From: Neofusicoccum parvum
Lineage: Eukaryota; Ascomycota; Dothideomycetes; Botryosphaeriales; Botryosphaeriaceae
Assembly (NCBI GenBank): GCA_020912385.1
Contig: CP087214.1
Span: forward strand, 1,798,001 to 1,862,000
DNA length: 64,000 nt
Reading direction: 5' to 3'
Shown: positions 1 through 10,277 of the stretch, piece after piece
How positions within the stretch are numbered: the stretch's first letter is position 1
Layout of the letters: every line of letters starts with the position of its first letter
The notes under the pieces: generated by a model
Told to the model about the DNA's origin: nothing
The model's input: only the letters and a program-made list of their open reading frames with translations
Database searches by the model: none
Translations under genes and position numbers: made by a program

Positions 1-1095
1 GATCCTGAGCTGCTCGCAACGCTCGACTTCGCCATCCGCAAGGAGCACCTGGTCAGGTTCAAGGCCGACCACAACACGAGTGTCTTCCTCAACAATCACA
101 AGTACGCCAAGACCTACAACGAGGCTTCCATAAACGCCAGCATTCGCAATGCCCTGGACGCCGTCCCCTTTGACGAGGCACAGCTCACGCCTGACATCCC
201 CGGTCTTCACCCAACGATGGTCGTGTACTTCAACCCCTTCGAGCTCCTCCGCTACCTTCACAAGAAGAACGAAGTCTCTCTCGCCTGCTGGTGCGAGATG
301 AACGACGTCAAGCCCAAGTACGAAATCCACGACGGCAGCTTCTCCGACCTCGAGAGCGAGCTGTCCGAGTCCGACTTCGACATGGAGGACGCATTCATCA
401 TCAACCCGCCGCCCGTTGACATTCCTGAGGAGAACATCCCGACTCCCGTTGACACCGTCCAAGGCCTGAAGCGGAAGTTCCCCTGGCTGAGCGACCCGGC
501 TCCGAAGAAGTACCCGTGCAATACGGTTCCCAAGGACCCGGTCTTCGTCGACAGCGGCTACGCCGAGGAGAGCGAGTACAGCACTGAGTGGGAGGAAGAG
601 TCAGACTACGACGACGATGGCATGAACACCGCCCCCCAGCCGGCCGACCCGCTCCAGTCCGGCATCGGCAACTACCTGAACGGCAACAGCCAGCCGCCCA
701 GCGGCGAGAGCGCCCAGGAAGACCCATTCTCCGCGTACTCCGAGACCCAGTCGCCCACCAAGAAGCGCGCCCGCGGCGTCCCGGCCGCCATCGACGTCGA
801 GCGGTCTTGGGAGCTGCCCGTGCGCCCTGCTATCTCCCCGCTGACTCCCGAGGCGCGTCCGGCCAAGCGCCTCCGCCCGACGTCGCCGGGCATGGTCGCG
901 CCGGACGTGACCGCGGCGCAGCACACGTACGACTTGAAGCACAACAAGGATCACGTCCAGAAGCACCGCGACCGTGCGCTGGCTGCTCTGTGCGGCGAGG
1001 AAGTGGACGAGGAGAGCGATGCCGAGAGCATCCACAGCGACTCGGATATGTTCAAGGCGTGGGAGGCGCTCACTGGACAGAAGAAGTTCTGGTGA
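1..1095 (+). CDS. 3' part of an acidic, low-complexity protein (5' end outside window)
   Basis: The reading frame is open from the first base, so the visible 364 codons are the C-terminal part of a longer protein; the ATG at 217 is internal. The first 100 residues look folded (FNPFELLRYLHKKNEVSLACW around residues 79-100). The rest is disordered: a run rich in Ser, Asp and Glu, a patch with proline and lysine, a basic KKRAR stretch that could be a nuclear localisation signal, and a C-terminal helix-like segment ending in a Trp before TGA at 1093-1095. I do not recognise the family. The acidic patches and basic stretch suggest a nuclear or regulatory role, but that is inference only. No intron is needed in the visible part. 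Confidence 0.7.
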   Translation, partial: DPELLATLDFAIRKEHLVRFKADHNTSVFLNNHKYAKTYNEASINASIRNALDAVPFDEAQLTPDIPGLHPTMVVYFNPFELLRYLHKKNEVSLACWCEMNDVKPKYEIHDGSFSDLESELSESDFDMEDAFIINPPPVDIPEENIPTPVDTVQGLKRKFPWLSDPAPKKYPCNTVPKDPVFVDSGYAEESEYSTEWEEESDYDDDGMNTAPQPADPLQSGIGNYLNGNSQPPSGESAQEDPFSAYSETQSPTKKRARGVPAAIDVERSWELPVRPAISPLTPEARPAKRLRPTSPGMVAPDVTAAQHTYDLKHNKDHVQKHRDRALAALCGEEVDEESDAESIHSDSDMFKAWEALTGQKKFW

Positions 1096-4000
1096 GTGTC
1101 GAGCCTGTGGAAGTCTTCGAGCTGCCATGGATTATCTTGGTATCGCTGGTGATATTGGTGGTCAGTGGTTGATTCTTGGTTCTTGGTTCTTTAGTTTGGT
1201 TTTTGGGTATCGGATTCGGTCTTGGTCATGGTCTCGGTGGGCTTTTTGTTTGGCGTTTTGGTTTACCGGCTAGGTTTTCTGCTTGAATGAACGATACCCA
1301 GGATGTAGATCTCTTTGTAAAATGCAAACCCATACTCAAAACCCCTCGCTTCACGCTCTTGTGATTGCCACCTTCATGTCATTACCGGTAAAGAGCAGCA
1401 CTTCAATGAACCAGGTTTATGCTTTTAACACTATCGGATATATTATTCGACCAACCTAGCTGGATACAATTGTTCAAAACAAAAGATTTATCAAGGATAT
1501 CTCTTGGATGTATTATTATCCACACAGCAATGGGTGGTTCAGTTGCGGAACCAGTATGTAAGATCTCTTGAAAGCACGGGCCGGACGCGCGGCCATTTCG
1601 AAGCGCTGCAGTGAGCTCATACGCGGCCAGCTAAAGCATTCGTCCGGATGTACATGTGCAGTGGCAGAAATGTCAAACCTATCCGGATGTATGGCTCAAC
1701 TGCCCATGAAACAATAATTTCCGAACCGACCTCGTACGTCCGTAAGAATCCATCCTGACACTATCACTGCAACACTACTTCTACAGTGTAGCATCCGAGA
1801 TGAACGCCTCAACCATGCATGACGTTTAACAATTTTGCCAGTCCAAGTTCAACGATTCGTCAGGTTGTATTGAGGACGTGCTGAGGACGTGCTTAGGGAA
1901 AATGGGGAGAGAAATGGCCCAACTGTTTGCACCTCGTACGACTATTATAGTCGATCTACGACAGCTTTGATTGGTGACCACGGCCGTTTGAACTTCTCCG
2001 TGGGCATGCTATTAGGTTTCGAAACACAGCCATTGACCGACATTTCTCGGCATTAAGCCGGGGTATATGGGCTGATTTAAGATGCTGTTTGATTTGATCA
2101 TGCGGGCCGAGTGACCGACTTGTGAGTTGCATCTTGATTTGCGCTCAAAGAGGGCATCAGCCGCGATAATATTCTGGAGTCCTTAACGATACTTCGGTAG
2201 CTGGAACGGTGGAGTGAGCGGGTGGTGTCATCATTGCTCGACTTCTCTGCTGCCTTGTGCACAAGGCTTCTGAGAGGAAGCCATCGAGCGAAAATCACCC
2301 TCATACAAGCAGCATAATTACTAAGAATCTCACATGGGGGTTTCTAAGTATATACTTGCGTGAGGAGTAAGAGAGCTCCGCACTCGCAAGGGTCGCACCG
2401 TCCAAATTGGTTCCCGAGCCGATCCACCCGCACGCCCACCGTCTGCAGCCCGATCATCCCCACCATCACTGTCTCCCCGGAACTGCTCACGCGTTCCCTG
2501 CCTAGCTTCACAGCCACAAAAGAGAGCAAAAAAGCAAAAAGCACCGAGCCCGCAACGTTTGAATCAGAAGCCGACCACGCTACCACTGCCTAGCGAGTTG
2601 CTGGATGCTGCTGAGTGGGAGAGTCGCCGCAGGACAACCCACCCTGGCCGGGCTTAGATGAAGCAATTCTGGTCGAGGAAACGGGCTGGCTGCTCGATGT
2701 TTCCAGGCGACAGTTCTACCGACGTAACGCCGACCTAGCGATTGTGGTCGGCGAACCAAGACGACAAACTCCGCAACTCCGGCTTGACTCGCTCTCCTCC
2801 AGCCACGGCCGGACCTCTGAAGCCCATTCCTCTCTCTAGCGTGGGGGCGGGATCACGCAGTGAAGAGCACACTAGAGCGACCAAAGCGGACGGTGCGTTC
2901 GTGTTGCAGCCGAGCATTCGAGCCACCATCAAACTATCATCGATATCCCTTTGCGGTAGGTGTTTGCGAACGAATGGCAGCGAGGCACGAGACGTAAGGC
3001 AGTTACGGAAAGCAGATAAGAGATGATAGCATCGCCGCGACAAGAAGGTCGCAGCCTCGCAGTCCTCGCCAGAACTAGGCATCGTCTCCCAAGCACCGCG
3101 CGCGGCAGCGGAACGCCGCCGCGCCTGCTGCCTGCCACGCCAACCGAATCAGCAGCGGTATTTTCTTTTCCCTCGAACGTCTTGCGCAAGTCAGCTAGCC
3201 TCTTGCTCGCCGTGCCTCCATCGCCCGCCTTATCGTCGCGATGCGCTGTTACCTCTTCCCCCCCAAAGTGTTGAAGTGAGACTAGCGCCGACCACCTAGT
3301 CCATCCGCCCGCTCCCGCGCGCTACTATAAGCTAAAACTACACGACGTCAAAAGATTGCGAACGACTGGCCCCAGGCCTCGACGCCCTGAAACACACCAC
3401 CGCGCTGTAAATCAGCTCTTGGCACACGCCGCCGTTCCCACCGGGCCCGGTCCTGCGAGCAGCATTCCCTGTTCCGGCTGAAAGATCAATAGCTCCTGGG
3501 GGGGCCGGGCAGGGATTCGCTATAGTACAAAGGCAAATGCGTGATATTTGAACCGGTACACGGCGGCTAGGAGCAACGCCGATCTACGCTGGACCAGCCA
3601 CCAAGCCTCGAGCCCAAGGGTCCGGCAAAATACACATGCCGATCACTCCACGCCCGTATAACAGGAAACAACGGCCCAGACCAAGCCTCCGTCTAAACGA
3701 GGAACCCGAGCGTCGAAGACGCAGCGCCGGCTCCCGGGTCGCTGATCTGCGAAGGACTGTCCCCTATCCGAAGGCCCGACAAACGGACCGCGCGGCCGTA
3801 TGCCCACCCCGTTGAACGCCTTGTCGCCCTCCCGCCCCGGAAGGAGATGGTTATCCACGGCAACAATAATGTGCCCTGCTGATTGACTTTGTCATACCCG
3901 CCACCCGCAGACATAAAAGCGCCGAGCCATGAGTAATCGCCCACTATCTTCCGTCAACGGGTTAGTGACATGGTGCTTGTCGACGTCGTGCGTGTTCCTA

Positions 4001-4429
4001 CAATAGCAGCGAATTGGATGCGTTTGCGCGTGCAGGGAAAAAAAGATGTTGAGAGTAAGATCTGCCGGTGCCCGGAACGGAGGTATCACCTCTAGAAAAT
4101 AAAGACCAAGAATTAGAGGAAAACCCGTGTGCATGACACGCACACCACAACCACCGTCCAAGGATCCAATTTCCAACAGCATGCCGGGAGAGAGAAAAAA
4201 AAATGAAAAGAGACCCCCCAACCCCTTGAATGCAGCGCTGAAAGTGAGATTATGAGAATAAAAAGTTCCTTTTACAAACGAAATGGCATGAAATGAAGGA
4301 TATAAAAAGGCTCAGCCTGTGGGTATCATAGGGAGAAAAAACAACTTTTTTTTCGCCATCAGACCTCCCCATGGCCGTAGCATGTCCAAGACCTCTCTTT
4401 CCCGCCCTCTTGTCCCTCTGACAGTGTGA
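1096..4429. other. Gene-free stretch, 3.3 kb
   Basis: This lies between the 3' ends of two convergent genes. Only short unrelated ORFs occur on both strands, none with a recognisable domain or plausible splice chain. Composition changes along it: 1.2-2.3 kb is comparatively AT-rich, 2.7-3.9 kb is GC-rich. I see no terminal repeats, tRNA boxes or transposon motifs. Confidence 0.5.
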
Positions 4430-6499
4430 TCAACTTTCTCCAATCGCCTCCCTCGCTGCCTCTCTCATCCTCTTTCCCGCTTCCGCTGCTGCTTGAGAAG
4501 CCTCTTCAATGGCCGTTCCCTGGTCGCGAATGGAGCGGATCGCCGCCTCCAGCGACTGCGTTCGCGAACGCAGCTGGGCGACTTCGACCCGGAGAGCGGC
4601 GATGACTTGGGATGTGGCGGCCGCCGAAGCCTGCTCGGGGTGCCGATCGGGGATTTTCGCGTCCAAGAGGCTCCTTGCGCCGTCCAGGCCGGACATGGCC
4701 AAGTCGGGTGCCGGCGGCCTGGCGGTGCTGCTGACGTTCGATTCTTGCGTCGAGGGCTTCTGCCCCCCTTCGCCGCCGCCGCCGTCGTCCCAGCCCAGAG
4801 CCTTGAGCAGCCCCTCTCTTTCCTGCGCCCATGCTCTTTTCTCCTCGGCCGCGATTCCCTGGAGTCGGCTCGCCATCTCCACGATGCTTCTGTACTGCTC
4901 GCCCGTCCGGACCTCCCTCCTCCTCGCATCGTCCCGCTGCTCCCTCAACTCATCGACCTGCTGCTCGAGTGCTGCGACCTTGGCTTCCAGTTCTTCCTTC
5001 TCCGTCGTGAGGCTGTTGATCTCGACGTCGCTGACTTCGAACTTCTTCTCAAGAGCGGAGCACTTGGTGCGCTGGCGATCGAGCTTTGACAGGAGAGCGT
5101 CGTACTCCTGCCGAAGAGTCTGGAGTGCTAATGTTTTAAGTGAGATTTGATGCTGAAGGTCTTGTAAGTGGGCGGTGTGCGCGGCTGATGAGGACGAGGG
5201 TTGGGGAAGGAGGGAGGGCGAGGCGAGGGAGTGGATGGTCGATGGCGGTGGGATGTTGAGAGAGGTTGGGGAGGGGAGCATTCGGTGCGGGGGGTGGTTG
5301 TGAGTTGGTGATGGGGGTCGAGTGTAGGCGTTTCCGCTATTGATGGAATGTGCTCCTGTTGGAGAATGACGCGGCGATAAAGGATCCCTACTGCCTTGGA
5401 AGCTTCTCCGGAAATCCTCGGGATGACCGGGTAGAGGGATTATGCGGGAAGGATCTCGGTCTCCGCTTGGTGGCCGGGGCAAAAAGGGCGGGATTTCCGA
5501 GTTGGTGTTGGGATCAAATCTGCGCTTCATGACATCGCGGAGCTCGGCGGCGGCGGCGGCAGTGTTGGCCGGATGGTGTTCCACTCCTTCGCCGGGGGAA
5601 TAGGAGGGATGGCTCGTCAGATCTCGGAGACTGGCGACGCTCGATCGCAGGAGGTCGACGGCACAGGCGAGGGCTTGGTCGGTTCCTAGTCTCGCAACTC
5701 CTGAGGAATGCTTGGGCGGGTCAGTACTGGGCCGGCGCCCCGGGGACACGCGCGAGGAGGGCGCAGCAGTCTTCTCACCGATCGTGGCTGGCTGTCGCTG
5801 TGCAGAGCAAGCCGCTGGATGCCCTGATTGAGCGTGTCGACCTCGGCAACGATCTCGTGGATCAGGGCTCGACGCCTGGCACAGGCCAGACCGCTGCAGG
5901 CCGGGCCGCAACAGGACCTGTCGTCCTGCGAGTTGACCACGGGGAGGAAGCCAGACATGCCGGGCGAGGCGGGCGGCAGGTGCTGATGGCCACGCTCGCC
6001 TGCGAGGGATCGCGCCGCGTCTGTCAGCAGATCCAGCAGTCAATTACACACTCGACAACGGCAGATGACAAAGACGGGCGGGGACGGATTGGGGGAGTGT
6101 ACCATCGAGGTCTTCCCCGCTTCCATGGTATCCGGCTGAGTCAGCGGGACGCGCTGGGAAATGGGGGTTGCTCTGCGAGGGCTGGTCCGGTGCCAGGCGG
6201 CGTCTCTTGTTGTTCTGCGAGGCCGCGGACTGACTCTGGAGCATCTGGGCCGCCGTGCTCGCCGCCGCAGGCTCGGCCAAATACAAGCGCCGCACGGCGG
6301 ACTCACGGCGGGCTTGCAGGGCCCACGCCGGGGCCGATTGGCCATCGTCGGCGAGGGCGGGCAGGGCCCTATTGTCGGCGGGCGGGCTCGGGTGGAGGGC
6401 GGGCTCGCGGTGGTGGTGGTGTTGGTGGTGGTGGTGGTGGCGCGGCGAAGCATTCGCGTCTTCCCACGGCCTCTTCCAGCGCGCAGCAGCAGAATCCAT
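4430..6499 (-). CDS. His-rich, Cys-cluster and coiled-coil protein of unknown function (3 exons)
   Basis: My model is exon 1 6499-6103, exon 2 5999-5779 and exon 3 5710-4430, giving 632 aa. The N-terminus carries a histidine-rich tract (HHHHHQHHHH), encoded by the GGT/GTG microsatellite on the plus strand, and a KRRR basic patch. Exon 2 encodes a cysteine cluster (CCGPACSGLACARRR) followed by an amphipathic helix. Exon 3 is Pro/Ser-rich, then carries a coiled coil of about 120 residues (heptads around EKEELEAKVAALEQQVDEL), a disordered linker, and a second short coiled coil at the C-terminus. Intron 2 (5778-5711) uses an AAG acceptor just after a TACTGAC branch site; the nearby CAG at 5702-5701 would put a stop in frame. 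The basic patch and coiled coils suggest a nuclear or scaffold protein. I do not recognise the family. Confidence 0.65.
6408..6442. repeat. GGT/GTG microsatellite
   Basis: An almost perfect trinucleotide run (GGTGGTGGT with one interruption) inside exon 1 of the minus-strand gene, where it encodes the histidine tract. Length variation here would change only the number of His residues. Confidence 0.8.
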
Positions 6500-7260
6500 A
6501 AGTTCCGCCAGGCGATGGGTGGACGTCGCGGCCTCGGCAGGCCGCCATTCGGTGCTGGGGCGACGACAGAACGGGGACGGTTCAGATGGCGCAGTGGTTG
6601 GCCCGGCCGGCAGCTATAAGACGGTCGGAGTGGGTTCCGCGGTGGCAGCGCGTGGAGCTACTCCGGGTTGGGGGAAAGCTGGAGAGCTGGTGGTGGCAGG
6701 GAGCCGCCCGCGTCAATGCCGAGCGCCGGTGGGCCTGGCTGACTCTCGCGGGCTAACGTAATGGCAGGGTGAATTACGAGAGCGCGGCGGAGAGGTGGTG
6801 GCCACGGGAAAAGGACGCGGCGGATCGTATATGCCCACGGACGGTTATTTCCGCCGTCTGACGGCCGGTGCGCGGGAGGGATCTGGAGGGCGCGCGGCTT
6901 GGCGGCGGCCAGGAGGATATTGCAGACTCGGGCGGAGACCCCGGCCTGCAGCGCACGCGGTAGGGGCGCGCGGCGGGAGCGGCCGGAAGAGGCGACAGGC
7001 GCCAGGCGCTCAGCGGTGCCAGGAGGCCGCTGAGTAAGCCGCGCGCGGCACGGGGGGGTGCTGCTTGGTCAGACCAGCAGCTTACCGCTGCTTGCGGTCC
7101 GAGTCGTGCGCGCAGGATCGCCGCGCGGCTCAGACCCGAAACCTTCTTTGCGAGCGCCCGCGCCAGGCAGGGTGACGCCTGCGCCCTGGCAGCCGCCCAT
7201 GCTCCAGCAGATGCGCGATGCTTGGTGACGCCACTCCGATGCAGTTGCATTGCTTACACA
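6500..7260. other. GC-rich intergenic region, 761 bp
   Basis: This is the 5' flank of the His-rich gene and the 3' flank of the next minus-strand gene. Arg/Gly/Ala-rich ORFs occur on both strands but look like composition artefacts. No clear element is seen. Confidence 0.4.
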
Positions 7261-8912
7261 CTACACCTGCCGCCAGCCCTGCTCCGGCGCCCCCCAGCCC
7301 GCTGCCGCTGCCGCTGCCGCCGCCGCCGTGCCCTGCAGCCCGGCCTCGACAAACCGCCCCTCGCCCTCGCCCGCCGCGCCCTCCGCGCGCCGCATCAGCG
7401 CCAGCTCGCGCACCATGCCGCCCACCAGCGCCCGGCACCCCGTCACCACGAAGCTGATGCTCGATCCCGCCGCCGCCGCCGCCAGCCGCTCCGCGTCGCG
7501 TGCCAGCGCCGCCGCCTTGCGCGCCAGCGCGCCCACTTCCACCTTCCACCCGTCCCCCAGCCCCTCCACCACGGCCACGCTGCCCTCCGCCCGCGCCGCC
7601 CACGTCGCCTCTGCCCGCGCCGTCCACGCCTCGAACTCCTGCACGACGCGCGTGTGCCGCCCGCCCGAGTCAGTCAGCGCCCGCAGTTCGTTCAGGAGCG
7701 GCCCGAGCAGCTGGATATTCTCCGCAAGCCCGAACGTGGCGCGCCCGCTGCTCCACTCCTGCAGCGCGTGCAGGTTGACCAGCTCTTGCACCTCGCTCTC
7801 GTTCTTGCGCATGTTGTGGTGCGCCGTTGCCACCTCATAGAACTGCAGCCGCAGCGCACGCTCAGCGCTGCGCTCCCATTGTGCCTGGACCTCCGCCGAC
7901 GACTCGTACAGGAGATGCAGCTGGAGCAGCTCCGTTTGGAGCGCCAGCACGTCGGCCGGCAGCGCGTCCGCGCCCCCTGTGCTCGCTGGTGCCGCGTGGA
8001 AGAATGCCGACGTAGCTTTCTTTGGTTCGAGCGTTTTCTTCGGTGAATAGTGCTGCTGCAGTGTTGAAAACGCCGGCTTGGCCGACAGTTTAGGCTCCTT
8101 CTCAGCGCCCGTGGCCCCGCGGGACGACGCGATGCCTGTCTGCGTCCGCGCTGCCGCGCTCGGTAACTCTGACCTCGACCTCGAATGCTTGGTGACCGTG
8201 CCTGCGGGCCTGAGCCCGCTGCTGGATGGAGGCGGGATCCTCTGGGCGGCTGCTGCCGGCCGCGTCCGCTCGGCTTGCGGAGATGATATTGTAGCAGCTC
8301 TTGACCGTTCCCTCTGACTCGGCTTTGGCGGCACGGCGTTTTGCGACGTTGACGCTGCCGAGCCTGGTCTGTTGCTACGCCCCGAGCCGGCCTGTGAGAC
8401 CGACCCCTGCTTCTGAGCGCTAGATGAAGGGCCGGGTTGTTTGGTTGGCGCGCGCAATCCTGATGTCTTGGTGGCCTGTCCGGCCGCGGGTCTGCGCAGC
8501 GACTGCGTGCGACTCACGCCTGACGGCGCGGGAGGGGGAGGGGGAGGCATGGCTTGCCTCGCAGGATCCTCGACTCTTCTTGCAGCGGCCAGCTTCGCGC
8601 TGACGCTTTGTGTCCGATTCAGCGGCCTGCCCTGGAGCGCGGGCTGGCCGGATTGCCCGGCACCGTGGTCTTCTTTCTCAGCCTGTGCCGCAGGGCCGGC
8701 TATTTTCGAGACGGCGGGCTGGGGCAGCAGGTTCCGCCGTCGGGGCCCGCTGCCATTCTCCTTGTCTGCGGCGCCGACAGTCGGTCGCCTGGTGAATGTG
8801 GGAAGTCGCGACGGCGACGATTGCGCGGGGCTTCGCGTGGGTTCAGGGAGCTGCGACAATCAGCAGGGAGGCTCTGCGCGTGCCGCGCGCCAGCGATACG
8901 TACGAAGGACAT
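7261..8912 (-). CDS. Protein with disordered N-terminus and helical C-terminus; 9-bp first exon
   Basis: Exon 1 is only 8912-8904 (ATG TCC TTC), followed by a 53-bp intron with a perfect GTACGT donor and a CTGAT branch region, then exon 2 8850-7261. The protein is 532 aa. No ATG is available in exon 2's frame near its start, where a TGA closes the frame just upstream of the acceptor; the micro-exon solves this. Residues 1-260 are Ser/Pro/Arg-rich and disordered. A short HYSPKK motif precedes about 250 residues of Ala/Leu/Glu-rich helix (for example LQTELLQLHLLYESSAEVQ). The C-terminus has a poly-Ala run. Pro/Ser-rich plus long helix is a layout seen in cytoskeleton or spindle-associated fungal proteins, but I cannot assign a family. 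Confidence 0.7.
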
Positions 8913-9494
8913 GGCGAAGAAGCAGTATGGGATCCCCAATGTCCATAACGAGCGCGGGTTGCGACTGCGCGGAGCGAAAGGCAAGTGCGCTGGGGCGGGC
9001 GACAAGGGGTGCGTGCGTGCGTGCCTGCAGCAGTGGTGTTGATCTTAGTGGCCCTGCGTCTTGTTTGGCGCTCGTCTCGTGTCCACATGGAAACGCGCGC
9101 CGCACGTGACGGGCTCGAGCTGCCCTCCGCCGCGACATCAAGACATGTTGGAGCTCTGCGTGCGTGTAGACGCCTGGTATCGGCAGGCGCCAGGCCAGAG
9201 CAATCCTTGGTTGTTCACAGTCGCGGGGGGGCAAGCATTGGTAACGTCATTGATTGCATTGCAGGTTGAGTGAACGGCCCGTCGGTCTCCAAATCTATAG
9301 CCATGCGAGCAATATCCTGGTACAGCGGGCCATGCCAGGCTCGCAATCGACCGAGCCGCCCGCCGCAAAACACGCTTTGGATATTTCCATCGACACAAAA
9401 CGAGAGAACCCCCAAATATACGCCCGCGCGTTGAAGACGTAGCTCGTGAAGCGTTCGGACCCGCCCCCCAGCACCGCTTTCTCGGTGTCATGCT
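8913..9494. other. Intergenic region, 582 bp
   Basis: 5' flank of the micro-exon gene and 3' flank of the lactonase gene, both on the minus strand. Small ORFs here have no support. No TATA-like element stands out. Confidence 0.4.
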
Positions 9495-10277
9495 CTACAG
9501 ACTGCTTCTCCGGACCGGAAATTGCACGCCTTCGACCGCCGGGTAGTCGGTGAACCACGTCACCCTTTCCTGCGCCATCGAGTTCACCAGGCCGCAAGGC
9601 AGAGCGTGGCCCTCCTCTGTATCGAAGATCTTCCGCATGATCTCCTTCTTGCCCGCGCCGGTCCCGACAAACGCAATCTTGATGCCGTGCGCCGCGACGG
9701 GGAGGGAGAAGGTGATTCTCTTGGGGGGAGGCTTCGGGGAGTCTTCGATGGGCAGGACCCAGGCCTCGGTTTCGCGCAGCAGAGGGTGGCCGGGGAACAG
9801 GCTGCAGGTGTGGCCGTCGGGGCCGCAGCCGAGGAGGATGAGGTCGAACATGGGGATCTTGACGCTGTCGCGCGCAGCGAAGGCCTTGACGAGCGTCTGC
9901 TCGTACTGGTCCGCCAGCTCCTGGACATCATTGAGGTACTGGGTGTCTATGGGGTAGACGGCGGGCTTCCCCGACTCGGCGGGGATCTTGTCCAGCAGCT
10001 CGGCCTTCAGCAGGCAGTAGTTGCTGTCGGCGTGATCGAGCGGCACGGCGCGCTCGTCGGCGAAGAAGATGTGCCATTTCGAGAAGTCGAGCTTGCCCTC
10101 GCCCGCGGAGAGCAGGGCTTTCGCAAGGACCTTGGGCAACGAGCCGCCGGAGACGGCGATGCGAAAGACGCCGTGGCGCTCCAATGCGCTGTTCTGTGCG
10201 TCATGGACGTAGACGCGCAGGCTCTTGGCGAGCTCGCTCTCGTCGGGGAAGCTGTAGAGATTCGGCGGCTTGCCCAT
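9495..10277 (-). CDS. 6-phosphogluconolactonase
   Basis: A single-exon gene of 260 aa, normal length for the eukaryotic SOL/PGLS family (glucosamine-6-phosphate isomerase/6-phosphogluconolactonase superfamily). It hydrolyses 6-phosphoglucono-1,5-lactone to 6-phosphogluconate, the second step of the oxidative pentose phosphate pathway, in the cytosol. Recognisable blocks are VSGGSLPK near residue 43 (phosphate-binding loop), HIFFADERAVP, DSNYCLLK, LILLGCGPDGHTCSLFPGHP around residue 147 (catalytic His), and FVGTGAGKKEI towards the C-terminus. The ATG at 10277 starts the MGKPPNLYSFPD sequence directly, and no upstream in-frame ATG is needed. It is divergent from the DUF5321-type gene across a 1.85-kb spacer. 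Confidence 0.95.
   Translation of the reverse strand: MGKPPNLYSFPDESELAKSLRVYVHDAQNSALERHGVFRIAVSGGSLPKVLAKALLSAGEGKLDFSKWHIFFADERAVPLDHADSNYCLLKAELLDKIPAESGKPAVYPIDTQYLNDVQELADQYEQTLVKAFAARDSVKIPMFDLILLGCGPDGHTCSLFPGHPLLRETEAWVLPIEDSPKPPPKRITFSLPVAAHGIKIAFVGTGAGKKEIMRKIFDTEEGHALPCGLVNSMAQERVTWFTDYPAVEGVQFPVRRSSL

Noticed and set aside
3892..4221. 109-codon minus-strand ORF with hydrophobic N-terminus
   Set aside because: No recognised domain, isolated, and the hydrophobic start derives from A/T runs on the other strand.
5701..5778. Intron 2 of the His-rich gene ending at the CAG 5702-5701
   Set aside because: It would leave the frame reading into a TAG after four codons. The AAG acceptor at 5712-5711, after the same branch site, keeps the coiled-coil frame.
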